A stretch of 64,000 bases of DNA from assembly GCF_019510245.1 (NCBI RefSeq), contig NZ_JAEKKT010000142.1, positions 59,361 through 123,360 of the forward strand, read 5' to 3'. The stretch is from Streptomyces sp. Lineage in GTDB: Bacteria > Actinomycetota > Actinomycetes > Streptomycetales > Streptomycetaceae. The notes beneath the pieces were generated by a model that had not been told where the DNA came from, made no database searches, and worked only from the letters and a program-made list of their open reading frames with translations. How positions within the stretch are numbered: position 1 is the first letter of the stretch; each line of letters starts with the position of its first letter. The translations under genes were made by a program, and so were the position numbers. Below are positions 32,813-41,353 of the stretch, in pieces.

Positions 32813-32842
32813 ACAGTAAGGACGGGGCGGCAGGGGTGTCAA
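32813..32842 (-). promoter_or_regulatory. Sigma-70-like promoter of the dehydratase operon
   Basis: On the minus strand: TTGACA (32842-32837), an 18-nt spacer, then TACTGT (32818-32813). This is a near-consensus -35 and an acceptable -10. The operator cluster follows immediately downstream. Confidence 0.6.
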
Positions 32843-32958
32843 TGGGTCGAACAGGTAACGGTTTCGGCAAGGCTTGCGATACGTTTTTCGGTCCCCCACA
32901 GAACCTTCACAGAGGTGGCTGGTTAAGTGACTCGTGGGGAACTTAGTCTTCCCGCGTC

Positions 32959-33795
32959 ATGGACTACTGCCACCCGTGCCGACGGCACCTCAACGGCGCC
33001 CTCGCCTGCCCGGGGTGCGGGACCGCCGCCGAAACGCTACGCGCGTCAGCGCCGGAGGCGGCCACCTCCGAACCGGTCACGCGCGGTGAAACGCCGTACA
33101 CGGAGCCGGAGTTCGCCGACGGCGGGTACGGCCCCGGCCCGGAGGGCGACGAGAGTGACGAGGACGCCGCGGCCGACGGAGCGCCGGCGGGCGGCCGGGC
33201 CGAGCGGCGGCGGGCGGCGCGCGGGCGTGGCGGCCGGGGCCGGGGGCAGACCGCCGAGGACCCGGAGGAGCCGCTGTCGGCCCCTGACGGAAGCCGTCGC
33301 GACCGCAAGGCCGCGGCCCATCGCCGACGCCGCCGCAGGGTCCTCCTGGTGGCCGCGGCCTGCGTGCTGGCGGCGGGCGGCCTGAGCCTCGCCGAACTCG
33401 GCTCGGACGCCATACCGTTCACCAGCCCCGGCCCGGCCTCGGCGGGCGGCGACACGGCCGACGGCGGGACGTCGACGTCGTCCCCCGGCACCACGGCCCA
33501 GCCCCTGGACGACGCCTCCGGCGCGGCGGGCGCGACGAGCTCCGCCTCGGCCGGCCCCTCCACCTCCCCGTCCCCCTCCTCCTCGAAGGACAAGGCGTCC
33601 GGCTCCCCCTCGGCGTCCCCGAAGGACATGGACGCCCAGTCGGCGACGGCGGGTTCGGGCGCGGTGACGGCCCCGGCGGCGACCCCGACCACCACGACGG
33701 CCTCGACCCCCACGGCCGACCCGACGACGTCCGACCCGTCCCCGGCCCCGTCCCCGAGCCAGACGTGCAACCGGTTCTTGTGGTGGTGCACCTGA
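32959..33795 (+). CDS. SCO2400-family zinc-ribbon membrane protein
   Basis: The 278-residue protein begins with a short zinc-ribbon-like motif (DYCHPCRRHLNGALACPGCG), then an acidic and basic disordered region, one membrane segment at about residues 127-143 (VLLVAAACVLAAGG) after an RRRRRR stop-transfer stretch, and a long Ser/Thr/Pro/Ala-rich outer region ending in CNRFLWWCT with two Cys. The N-terminal sequence matches what is named the SCO2400 family in Streptomyces; function is unknown. It is divergent from the dehydratase operon by 201 bp. Confidence 0.75.
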   Translation: MDYCHPCRRHLNGALACPGCGTAAETLRASAPEAATSEPVTRGETPYTEPEFADGGYGPGPEGDESDEDAAADGAPAGGRAERRRAARGRGGRGRGQTAEDPEEPLSAPDGSRRDRKAAAHRRRRRRVLLVAAACVLAAGGLSLAELGSDAIPFTSPGPASAGGDTADGGTSTSSPGTTAQPLDDASGAAGATSSASAGPSTSPSPSSSKDKASGSPSASPKDMDAQSATAGSGAVTAPAATPTTTTASTPTADPTTSDPSPAPSPSQTCNRFLWWCT

Positions 33796-33933
33796 AGGAA
33801 GCGCCCGCTGGAGCGCCCCTTCACGGGTGCGGGGAGGAGCCCGCCAAAGCAAATCCAGCAAACGTGTCACATTCGGCGAACCCGCTCCGTCGTAGGTGCG
33901 TACCCCACTGAGCCACGCCACAGGGAGCGCCCC

Positions 33934-34407
33934 ATGGAAGCCCGTCTGAACCTCTTCGCCATCCCCGTCGCCAACAAGCTGATCAAGGCCTTCAACGGCG
34001 CGGGCAAGGCCGCCGAGGGGACGTCGATCCCCGCCGCCACCCTGGAGCTGGTCAAGATCCGTGCCAGCCAGATCAACGGCTGCGGCTTCTGCCTCGACAT
34101 GCACACCAAGGACGCGGCCGAGGCCGGCGAGACCCAGCAGCGCCTCCACATGGTCGGCGCCTGGCGCGAGGCGACCGTCTTCACCGAGGCCGAGCGCGCC
34201 GCCCTGGAACTGTCCGAGCAGGGCACCCGGATCGCCGACGCCGCGGGCGGGGTCCCCGACGAGGTGTGGGAGAACGCGGCCAAGCACTACACCGAAGAGG
34301 AACTCGTCGCGCTGGTGGCGACGATCGCCCTGATCAACGCCTACAACCGGCTCAACGTCATGTTCCGGCAGCCGGCCGGCGACTACCGCCCCGGCCAGTT
34401 CGCGTAA
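33934..34407 (+). CDS. Carboxymuconolactone decarboxylase/AhpD-family protein
   Basis: The 157-residue protein contains the AhpD catalytic segment NGCGFCLDMHTKDA with the redox CxxC. Such proteins reduce peroxides through a disulfide cycle or act in protocatechuate catabolism; the CxxC favours an alkylhydroperoxidase-like role. AGGGAG precedes ATG 33934. A GC hairpin separates it from the convergent MarR gene. Confidence 0.9.
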   Translation: MEARLNLFAIPVANKLIKAFNGAGKAAEGTSIPAATLELVKIRASQINGCGFCLDMHTKDAAEAGETQQRLHMVGAWREATVFTEAERAALELSEQGTRIADAAGGVPDEVWENAAKHYTEEELVALVATIALINAYNRLNVMFRQPAGDYRPGQFA

Positions 34408-34417
34408 CCCCGGGCGG

Positions 34418-34443
34418 GGGCCGGTGCCGTCGGGCGCCGGCCC
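34418..34443. terminator. Hairpin between AhpD-like and MarR genes
   Basis: GGGCCGGTGCC (34418-34428) pairs with GGCGCCGGCCC (34433-34443) with one G-U pair and a 4-nt loop, at the junction of convergent genes. Confidence 0.6.
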
Positions 34444-34892
34444 TAGGCGTCCCGCATCCTGCGCAGCAGATCCCGCAGCGACAGCCGCTCCTCGTCCGAC
34501 AGCCCCGCCAGCGGCTCGCGTGCGAAGCGCAACCCCTCGCGCAGGTCACGGGCGACCCGGCGGCCCTCGTCCGTCGCCGCGGCCAGCTTCACGCGGCGGT
34601 CGGCCGGGTCGGGCCGCCGCTCCACGAGCCCGCGGGCCTCCAGCCGGTCCACGATCCCCGTCACGTTGGACGGCTCGCACTTCAGCTTCTGCGCCAGCTT
34701 CCGCATCGGGAGCGGCTCCAGCGAGAGCAGGCTCAGCAGTCGCGCCTGCGCCCCGGTGAGCGCGTGCTCGCCCGCCGCGTCCTCGTAGTCCGCGTAGAAA
34801 CGGGCCACGACGTCCCCGATGAGCTCGACGACCTCCAGGGTCAGGGCGTCGGGGCGGCGGGTCTTCGCTGAGCTGGGCTGTGGGGTGGACAT
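34443..34892 (-). CDS. MarR-family transcriptional regulator
   Basis: The 149-residue protein has a MarR winged helix: LTGAQARLLSLLSLEPLPMRKLAQKLKCEPSNVTGIVDRLEARGLVERRPDPADRRVKLAA, with the wing Asp-Arg-Arg motif. It is divergent from a quinone-oxidoreductase-like gene; two inverted repeats in the shared region probably form its operator. MarR proteins often sense phenolic or electrophilic compounds, which suits an oxidoreductase target. Confidence 0.92.
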   Translation of the reverse strand: MSTPQPSSAKTRRPDALTLEVVELIGDVVARFYADYEDAAGEHALTGAQARLLSLLSLEPLPMRKLAQKLKCEPSNVTGIVDRLEARGLVERRPDPADRRVKLAAATDEGRRVARDLREGLRFAREPLAGLSDEERLSLRDLLRRMRDA

Positions 34893-34914
34893 GCGCTCCA
34901 GAGTACCGCGTTAC

Positions 34915-34960
34915 TTGACATCCTGAAATATTCAGGAGCATGGTTGTTTCAGGTACTGAA
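34915..34960. promoter_or_regulatory. MarR operator pair overlapping a promoter
   Basis: TTGACA (34915-34920) is directly followed by CCTGAA-ATA-TTCAGG (34922-34936), then by TTCAG-GTA-CTGAA (34948-34960). Both inverted repeats share the TTCAG half-site with a 3-bp centre, so they are likely two MarR dimer sites covering the promoter. Confidence 0.65.
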
Positions 34961-34983
34961 GTAGTTTCGGAAAGGCGCATGTC

Positions 34984-35982
34984 ATGATCAACCGCGAGTG
35001 GCACCTGCTCAGCCGTCCCGTCGGCTGGCCGAAGCCCGAGGACTTCGCCCTGGTCGAGGCGGAGGTCCCCACGCCGGGTGAGGGGCAGGTGCTGGTACGG
35101 AACAAGTACCTCTCCGTCGACCCGTACATGCGCGGCCGGATGAGTGCCGCGAAGTCGTACGTCGCCCCCTTCGAGCTGGGCAAGGTCATGCAGGGCGGCG
35201 CGGTCGGCGAGGTCGTCGAGTCGAACGCCGAGGGCATCGCGGCCGGCGACCACGTCCTGCACTTCTTCGGCTGGCGCGAGTACGCGGTCGTGGACGCGAA
35301 GAACGCCGTCAAGGTGGACGCGGCGGCCGCGCCCCTGTCGACCTACCTCGGCGTCCTCGGCATGACCGGCCTCACGGCCTACGCGGGCCTGCTGCGCACC
35401 GCCTCCTTCAAGGAGGGCGACTCCGTCTTCGTCTCCGGCGCGGCCGGCGCGGTCGGCAGCCAGGTCGGCCAGATCGCGAAGCTCAAGGGCGCCTCGCGCG
35501 TCATCGGCTCGGCCGGCTCGGACGAGAAGGTCAAGCTGCTGGTCGAGGAGTACGGCTTCGACGCGGCCTTCAACTACAAGAACGGCCCGGTCGCCGAGCA
35601 GCTGCGCGCCGCCGCCCCCGACGGCGTCGACGTCTACTTCGACAACGTCGGCGGGGACCACCTGGAGGCTGCCATCGGCCAGCTCAACCGGGACGGCCGG
35701 ATCGCGGTCTGCGGCATGATCTCCGTCTACAACAGCACCGAGCCCGTCCCCGGCCCGAAGAACCTCGCCCGCCTCATCCAGACCCGCGGCCGGATCGAGG
35801 GCTTCCTGGTCGGCGACCACTACGACCTGCAGCCGCAGTTCGTCGCCGAGGTCGGCCCCTGGGTCGCCTCCGGGCAGCTCAAGTACCGCGAGACGGTCGT
35901 CGAGGGCATCGAGAACAACCTGGAGGCGTTCCTCGGGGTCCTGCGCGGCGACAACACCGGAAAGATGATCGTCAAGCTGTAG
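34984..35982 (+). CDS. NADP-dependent oxidoreductase, zinc-independent MDR (CurA/LTB4DH-like)
   Basis: The 332-residue protein matches the prostaglandin-reductase-like MDR subgroup: DPYMRGRMSAAKSYV, GMTGLTAYAGLL, the NADP site VFVSGAAGAVGSQVGQIAKLKGA, and YFDNVGGDHLEAAI. It reduces activated double bonds with NADPH. There are no zinc-binding Cys. GGAAAGG is 8 nt upstream of ATG 34984. It is probably controlled by the divergent MarR protein. Confidence 0.92.
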   Translation: MINREWHLLSRPVGWPKPEDFALVEAEVPTPGEGQVLVRNKYLSVDPYMRGRMSAAKSYVAPFELGKVMQGGAVGEVVESNAEGIAAGDHVLHFFGWREYAVVDAKNAVKVDAAAAPLSTYLGVLGMTGLTAYAGLLRTASFKEGDSVFVSGAAGAVGSQVGQIAKLKGASRVIGSAGSDEKVKLLVEEYGFDAAFNYKNGPVAEQLRAAAPDGVDVYFDNVGGDHLEAAIGQLNRDGRIAVCGMISVYNSTEPVPGPKNLARLIQTRGRIEGFLVGDHYDLQPQFVAEVGPWVASGQLKYRETVVEGIENNLEAFLGVLRGDNTGKMIVKL

Positions 35983-36002
35983 CGCGACCGCGATCGCTCG
36001 AC

Positions 36003-36030
36003 GGCGCGCCGGAGGTCCCTCCGGCGCGCC
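36003..36030 (+). terminator. Strong GC terminator hairpin
   Basis: GGCGCGCCGGAG (36003-36014) pairs perfectly with CTCCGGCGCGCC (36019-36030), loop of 4, about 20 bp after the oxidoreductase stop. Confidence 0.75.
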
Positions 36031-36042
36031 GCCCGTCGTTCC

Positions 36043-36087
36043 GTGCCGGATCCTGTCGTGCCGGATCCTGTCGTGTTGGATCCTGTC
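36043..36087. repeat. Short tandem repeat, three 15-bp units
   Basis: The unit GTGCCGGATCCTGTC occurs twice exactly, then once as GTGTTGGATCCTGTC. It lies between the terminator and the GH59 gene. Confidence 0.85.
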
Positions 36088-36174
36088 CGAAGTCTTCCCT
36101 GGAGCTGTGCGTTCCTGTAGCCATGTGCGCGGAGGTGTTCGCCTCCGCTGGGTCTCATGGGTCGGGAGAGCCGC

Positions 36175-39000
36175 ATGCTCCAGTTCGTCCGGTATCGCGC
36201 GCTGTCATGGCTCGCGGTCATTAGCTGCCTCGCCTTCGTGTTCGGCGCTCTGACATCGTTGTCAGCGCGGGCCGCCGCCACGGCCTCCACGCCGCCGTCC
36301 ACCGCGATCACGGTGGACGGGTCCGGCACCGGCCGCACCTTCGACGGCATCGGTGCCATCAGCGGCGGCGGAGGCAACTCCCGCCTGCTCATCAACTACC
36401 CGGAGCCGCAGCGCAGTCGGATACTCGACTACCTCTTCAAGCCCGGCTACGGGGCCGCCCTGCAGCTGCTCAAGGTGGAGATCGGCGGCGACACCAACTC
36501 CACCGACGGCTCCGAACCCAGCATCGAGCACACCCGCGGCACCGTGCACTGCGACAGCGGCTACGAGTGGTGGCTGATGGAGCAGGCGAAGAAGCGCAAC
36601 CCGGACATCGAGCTGTACGGCCTGGCCTGGGGCGCCCCCGGCTGGATCGGCAACTCGGCCAACACTCCGGGCGGCGGCGACTTCTGGTCCCAGGACATGA
36701 TCGACTACCTGGTCGACTGGCTGGGCTGCGCCCGGCAGCACGGCCTGGACATCGACTACCTGGGCGGCTGGAACGAACGCGGCTACGACACGGTCTGGTA
36801 CGAGAAACTGCACGCCGCGCTCGCCGCCCGGCACCTCCCGGTGCGGATCGTCGCCGCCGACTCGGGCCTGGACGTGGCCGACTCCGTCGCCGCCGACCCG
36901 CAGTTCGCGGGCTCCGTGGACGTCGTCGGCGTCCACTACCCGTGCGAGGGCGGCGACGGCGGCAGCGCGAACACCTGCTACAGCTCCGACACCGCCCAGG
37001 CCACCGGGAAACCCCTGTGGGCCAGCGAGAACGGCTCCCTCGACGAGAACACCGGCGCCGGTGCGCTGATCCGCTCCATCACCCGCGGCTACCTCGACGG
37101 CCGGTACACCGCCTACCTCAACTGGCCCCTACTGGCCGCGATCTACCCCAACCTGCCCTACGACACCGTCGGCCTCGCGGTCGCCGACGAGCCGTGGTCC
37201 GGTGCCTACCGGCTCGGCACCAGCCTGTGGACCACCGCCCAGGTCACCCAGGTCACGCGTCCCGGCTGGACGTTCGACGACCAGGCCAGCGGCTACCTCG
37301 GCGGCGACCGGGCAGACGGCAGCTACGTCACCCTCAAACCGGCCGACAACTCGGCCTACAGCACCGTCGTCGAGACCTCCACCGCGAGCACCGCGCAGAC
37401 CGCCGACTTCACCGTCGGCGGCGGGCTGCCCACCGGCACCGTGCACATCTGGGCCACCGACCTCGCCGCCGGCGGCAAGGGCTTCGTCCACACCGGCGAC
37501 GTGACCCCCCGGGCCGGGCACTTCTCCGTGACCCTCCAGCCCGGTCACGTCTACTCCCTGACCACCACCACCGGCCAGGGCCACGGCACCGCCGTCAGCC
37601 CGCCGCGGCAGCACCTCGCCCTGCCCTACCGGGACTCCTTCGAACGGCCCACCTCCGGCCGGGAGGCCACGTACCTCTCCGACATGCAGGGTTCCTTCGA
37701 GACCACGGCCTGCGGCGGCGATCGGCCAGGACGCTGCGTACGGCAGATGGCGGCGCAGCAGCCCATCGAGTGGCAGGACGACAGCGACGCGTTCGCACTG
37801 CTCGGTGACCCGGACTGGCGCGACTACACGGTCCGTTCGGACGTCTACCTGGAGCAGCCCGGCACCGTGGAGCTCATGGGCAGGGCCGGCGAGCAGCAGC
37901 GCCCCCAGTCCCACCAGGCGGGTTACTTCCTGCGGGCCGCCGACACGGGTGCCTGGTCCGTCGTCAGAAGCGACACCGCCGGCCGGCTGACCACCCTCGC
38001 CGCCGGCACCACCCGGGCGCTGGGCACCCGGCACTGGCACACCCTCGCCCTGAGCTTCGGCGGCACCACCATCACCGCGAGCGTCGACGGCCGCCGGGTC
38101 GGCGCGGTGGACGACTCCGCCTACCCGGCCGGGCAGGCCGGCCTCGGCGTCGTCGGCTACCAGACCGACGAGTTCGACAACCTGGCCGTCACCCCCGTAC
38201 GGCATCCAGCCGCACCCCCGGCGGCCCTCACCGCCGGCCTGCCCGCCACCGTCCAGCGGGGCGCGTCGGCGACCCTCACCACCACCTTCACCCTCCCGGC
38301 GACCGGCGGCGCGGCCACCGGCCTCACCCTGACCCCCGGCACCCCGGCGAACTGGCGGGCCACCCCCAGCACGCCCGTCACCTTCGCGAGAATCGCCCCC
38401 GGCCACTCGGTCACCGCGAGTTGGACGGTCACCGCGCCCACGGCCACGGACACCCCGGTGACCAACACGTTCACGCCGCTGGCGACCTACGACCGCGGCG
38501 GGGTACGGCACTGGACCTACGGCGGCGCGAGCACACGGGTGCCGATTCCGGCGCCGACCGGGAACCCGTACCTGAGCGACCTGTCCTTCGTCTCCGCCGA
38601 CAACGGATGGGGGCCGGTGGAGCGGGACATGTCCAACGGGGAGCAGGCGGCGGGGGACGGGCGGCCGATGAGCCTCCGGGGCACCGCGTTCGCCAAGGGG
38701 CTCGGCGCGCACGCCGCCAGTGACGTGGCCTTCTATCTCGGCGGCGACTGCAGCCGGTTCACCGCCACGGTCGGCGTCGACGACGAGGTGGCGCCCTACG
38801 GGTCGGTCGTCTTCTCCCTGGTCGGCGACGGGCGCACGCTGGCGACGACACCGGTGCTGACCGGGGAGTCGGCGGGGGCGGCGCTGGACGTCGACGTGAC
38901 CGGCGTCCAGGAGTTGCGTCTCGTCGTCGGGGACGGTGGGGACGGGAACGCGCATGATCATGCGGACTGGGGTGGGGCGAGGCTCGCGTGTGGTGAGTAG
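36175..39000 (+). CDS. Secreted GH59 beta-galactosidase (galactocerebrosidase-like) with NPCBM domain
   Basis: The 941-residue protein has a signal peptide (a hydrophobic ISCLAFVFGAL run ending in SARAA). The GH59 catalytic domain shows the acid/base Glu in YLGGWNERGYD and the nucleophile Glu in PLWASENGSLDE. Middle beta-sandwich domains follow (a lectin-like region around residues 490-670 and an NEW3-like region 690-790), and a C-terminal NPCBM domain ends it (YLSDLSFVSADNGWGP, GLGAHAASDVAFYL, VGVDDEV). Characterised relatives hydrolyse galactosylceramide or galactosyl residues. I chose ATG 36175 because GGAG lies 6 nt upstream; ATG 36157 has none. It is a single gene, fitting the galactoside theme of the window. 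Confidence 0.88.
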   Translation: MLQFVRYRALSWLAVISCLAFVFGALTSLSARAAATASTPPSTAITVDGSGTGRTFDGIGAISGGGGNSRLLINYPEPQRSRILDYLFKPGYGAALQLLKVEIGGDTNSTDGSEPSIEHTRGTVHCDSGYEWWLMEQAKKRNPDIELYGLAWGAPGWIGNSANTPGGGDFWSQDMIDYLVDWLGCARQHGLDIDYLGGWNERGYDTVWYEKLHAALAARHLPVRIVAADSGLDVADSVAADPQFAGSVDVVGVHYPCEGGDGGSANTCYSSDTAQATGKPLWASENGSLDENTGAGALIRSITRGYLDGRYTAYLNWPLLAAIYPNLPYDTVGLAVADEPWSGAYRLGTSLWTTAQVTQVTRPGWTFDDQASGYLGGDRADGSYVTLKPADNSAYSTVVETSTASTAQTADFTVGGGLPTGTVHIWATDLAAGGKGFVHTGDVTPRAGHFSVTLQPGHVYSLTTTTGQGHGTAVSPPRQHLALPYRDSFERPTSGREATYLSDMQGSFETTACGGDRPGRCVRQMAAQQPIEWQDDSDAFALLGDPDWRDYTVRSDVYLEQPGTVELMGRAGEQQRPQSHQAGYFLRAADTGAWSVVRSDTAGRLTTLAAGTTRALGTRHWHTLALSFGGTTITASVDGRRVGAVDDSAYPAGQAGLGVVGYQTDEFDNLAVTPVRHPAAPPAALTAGLPATVQRGASATLTTTFTLPATGGAATGLTLTPGTPANWRATPSTPVTFARIAPGHSVTASWTVTAPTATDTPVTNTFTPLATYDRGGVRHWTYGGASTRVPIPAPTGNPYLSDLSFVSADNGWGPVERDMSNGEQAAGDGRPMSLRGTAFAKGLGAHAASDVAFYLGGDCSRFTATVGVDDEVAPYGSVVFSLVGDGRTLATTPVLTGESAGAALDVDVTGVQELRLVVGDGGDGNAHDHADWGGARLACGE

Positions 39001-39068
39001 GCCGCGCCCTCGGGGCGTGGGGTGCGGGCCACTCGTCTGCCGGGTTCGGCCTTGACGCCGGGTGCGGG

Positions 39069-39150
39069 TGGTCGGTGGTTGCTCGCGCCCACGCGGCGGA
39101 TCCGCAAATCGGTACAGCCCCGCGCCCCCAAGAAGAGGGGCGCGTCCAGG
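39069..39150 (-). repeat. Dispersed repeat A copy between convergent genes
   Basis: This is a degenerate minus-oriented copy: GTTGCTCGCGCCC, a 40-bp spacer, then GCCCCGCGCCCCCAAG and GGGGCGCG. It lies between the GH59 gene and the beta-lactamase-fold gene. Confidence 0.55.
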
Positions 39151-39158
39151 CGAGGCAC

Positions 39159-40316
39159 TCACATAGTCAGGGTTGCCTTGTGTACGGCCAGTGCGAGCCG
39201 GTCGTTCTCCGGGGCCGCGCCCCCCGGGAACGCGAACCGGCGCCTCGTGTAGCCGTAGGCGATGCCGCTGCGCGGGTCCGCGAAGGCCTGGGAGCCGGCC
39301 GCTCCGCTGTGGCCGATCGTGCCCGCGCCGAGGAACGGGTGCCAGGTGTCGGCCGTCGCCTGGAAGCCGAGGCCGTACGACTTGTGGGTGCGGGCCACCA
39401 GGTCGTACCCCACCGAGTGGATCTGGCCGAACTCCGCCACCGTGTCCTCCTTCAGCAGCGGGGCCTCGCCGCCGACCTCGCTGAGCAGGGCCGCGTACAT
39501 CCCGGCCAGGCCGCGCGCGGACGCCACCCCGCCGAAGGAGGCCGGGCCCTTGGCGCGGACCCGCCGGTCGTTCGGGAGGGCCGCCAGGTCCGTGGGTTCG
39601 GCGGTGTGCTCGTTGAAGGCGATCCCCGCGAGGGTCTGCGGGCCGGACGGGACGGAGTCGAGCAGGGCCTGCTGGTCGGGTGTGGGCAGCATCGGCCGGG
39701 TGGTGCGGAAACGCGGCTCGTGCGCGGCCGGCAGGCCCAGGAAGAAGCCGAGGCCGTACGGCGCCCGGACCCGCTCCTCGTACACGTCCTGGAGGGTACG
39801 GCCGGTCGCGCGCCGTACCACCTCACCGGTGAGCGCCCCGAGGACGAGGGCGTGGTAGCCGAAGGCCGTGCCCGGGCGCCAGAACGGCCGCTGGTCGGCG
39901 AGGCGTTCGGCCATCGCGCGGTCGTCGGACAGCTCCTGAGCGTTGAACCCGGTGTCGGTGCCGACCAGGCCCGCCCGGTGCGCGAGCAGGTCCCGCAGGG
40001 TCAGCGTGCCCTTGCCCTCGGCGCCGAACTCCGGCCAGTAGTAGGTGACCTTGCGGTCCAGCTCCAGCGTGCCGTCCTGCACCAGCATCGCCACGACCAG
40101 GTGCGCCGCCCCCTTCGTGGACGAGAAGACGCCGTACAGGGAGTCTCCGTCCGCCCCCTCGCCCGCCCACAGGTCGACGACCCGCCGGCCGTGGACGTAC
40201 GCGCACAACTGCCCCTCGTAGTCGGCCGGTCCGTCGGCGACGACGGCGGCGAACTCCTCGCGCACCGCTTCGAAGCCCTCCGCGACCGTGCCCTGGACGG
40301 TGATCTCCTGCGTCAT
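39159..40316 (-). CDS. Beta-lactamase-fold serine hydrolase/esterase (family VIII-like)
   Basis: The 385-residue protein has the SxxK motif in YGVFSSTKGAAHLVV and a second-motif Tyr in the TAFGYHALVLG region. There is no signal peptide, and the DLWAGEG and TYYWPEFGAEGKG segments are typical of EstB-like esterases in Streptomyces. These cleave short acyl esters rather than beta-lactams. It is single, convergent with GH59 and divergent from an EI24-domain gene. Confidence 0.85.
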   Translation of the reverse strand: MTQEITVQGTVAEGFEAVREEFAAVVADGPADYEGQLCAYVHGRRVVDLWAGEGADGDSLYGVFSSTKGAAHLVVAMLVQDGTLELDRKVTYYWPEFGAEGKGTLTLRDLLAHRAGLVGTDTGFNAQELSDDRAMAERLADQRPFWRPGTAFGYHALVLGALTGEVVRRATGRTLQDVYEERVRAPYGLGFFLGLPAAHEPRFRTTRPMLPTPDQQALLDSVPSGPQTLAGIAFNEHTAEPTDLAALPNDRRVRAKGPASFGGVASARGLAGMYAALLSEVGGEAPLLKEDTVAEFGQIHSVGYDLVARTHKSYGLGFQATADTWHPFLGAGTIGHSGAAGSQAFADPRSGIAYGYTRRRFAFPGGAAPENDRLALAVHKATLTM

Positions 40317-40564
40317 CCGTTCTCCTCAACCGAGCCGCCCGGGGACGGCTCCCACTGTGAACAACGCCCTACCCGCCTGGGCGACCTACCCCTTCCTGAG
40401 ATCGGTACGGCGAGATGTACCTGTTCGACTCAACCGGGGCACGCCGAGGGCGGACACACCGCGGGACCGCCCACGGCGGCGGGCCCGGCCCATGGCGACG
40501 ATTCCCTCACTTCCGGGCAGCAGCCCCGGCGGTGCGCTCTTCGAGCCCCGGTAAAGTTTTGGCC

Positions 40565-41353
40565 ATGCGTGATCTCGGGGCGGGTTTCGGATATCTCCTC
40601 AAGGGCCAGCGGTGGGTCGGCCGGCACGGCAGGCAGTTCGGTTTCGGTCTGCTGCCCGGCCTCATCACCCTCGTCCTCTACGCGGCGGCCCTGGTCGCCC
40701 TCGCGACATGGGGAGCGGACTTCGTCGCCTGGGCCACTCCGTTCGCCGACGACTGGTCCAGCCCCTGGCTCGGCCTCTTCCGCGGCTTCCTCACCGCCGT
40801 CCTGTTCGCCCTCGGCCTCCTCGGCGCCGTCCTCACCTTCACCGCGGTGACGCTGCTGATAGGCCAGCCGTTCTACGAGAACCTCTCCGAGAAGGTCGAC
40901 GCGGACGTCTCGCCCGACGGGACCGCGCCCGAGTCCGGGCTGCCGTTCTGGCGCGAACTGTGGATCTCGGCCCGGGACAGCCTGCGCATCCTGGTCCGGG
41001 CCGGCCTCTGGGGCGTCCTGCTCTTCGCCCTCGGCTTCCTGCCCTTCGTCGGCCAGACCGTCGTCCCGGTCATCGGCTTCTTCGTCACCGGCTTCTTCCT
41101 CACCGAGGAACTCGCCGCCGTCGCCCTCCAGCGCCGGGGCGTCGACCTGCGCGCCCGGCTCACCCTGCTGCGCTCCCGCAAGTTGCTGGTGTGGGGCTTC
41201 GGGACCCCGCTGGGCCTGGCCTTCCTGGTCCCGTTCGTCGCGGTGTTCCTGATGCCGGGCGCGGTCGCGGGCGCCACCCTCCTCGCCCGCGACCTGCTGG
41301 ACGAGGAGACGGTGGCGCAGGACGAGCGGGCGGGCGAACCCGTCAGTTCCTGA
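40565..41353 (+). CDS. EI24-domain (CysZ-like) membrane protein
   Basis: The 262-residue protein has four to five hydrophobic helices and matches the EI24/CysZ fold: RDLGAGFGYLLKGQRWV at the N-terminus, then FGLLPGLITLVLYAAALVAL and LPFVGQTVVPVIGFFVTGFF. CysZ proteins import sulfate, but actinomycete EI24 proteins are not characterised to my knowledge. I chose ATG 40565; the frame upstream is shadow sequence. Its stop overlaps the end of the convergent gene by 11 bp. Confidence 0.85.
   Translation: MRDLGAGFGYLLKGQRWVGRHGRQFGFGLLPGLITLVLYAAALVALATWGADFVAWATPFADDWSSPWLGLFRGFLTAVLFALGLLGAVLTFTAVTLLIGQPFYENLSEKVDADVSPDGTAPESGLPFWRELWISARDSLRILVRAGLWGVLLFALGFLPFVGQTVVPVIGFFVTGFFLTEELAAVALQRRGVDLRARLTLLRSRKLLVWGFGTPLGLAFLVPFVAVFLMPGAVAGATLLARDLLDEETVAQDERAGEPVSS

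Noticed and set aside
36043..36087. Possible CRISPR repeat
   Set aside because: Units are contiguous with no spacers and only three copies; no cas genes nearby.
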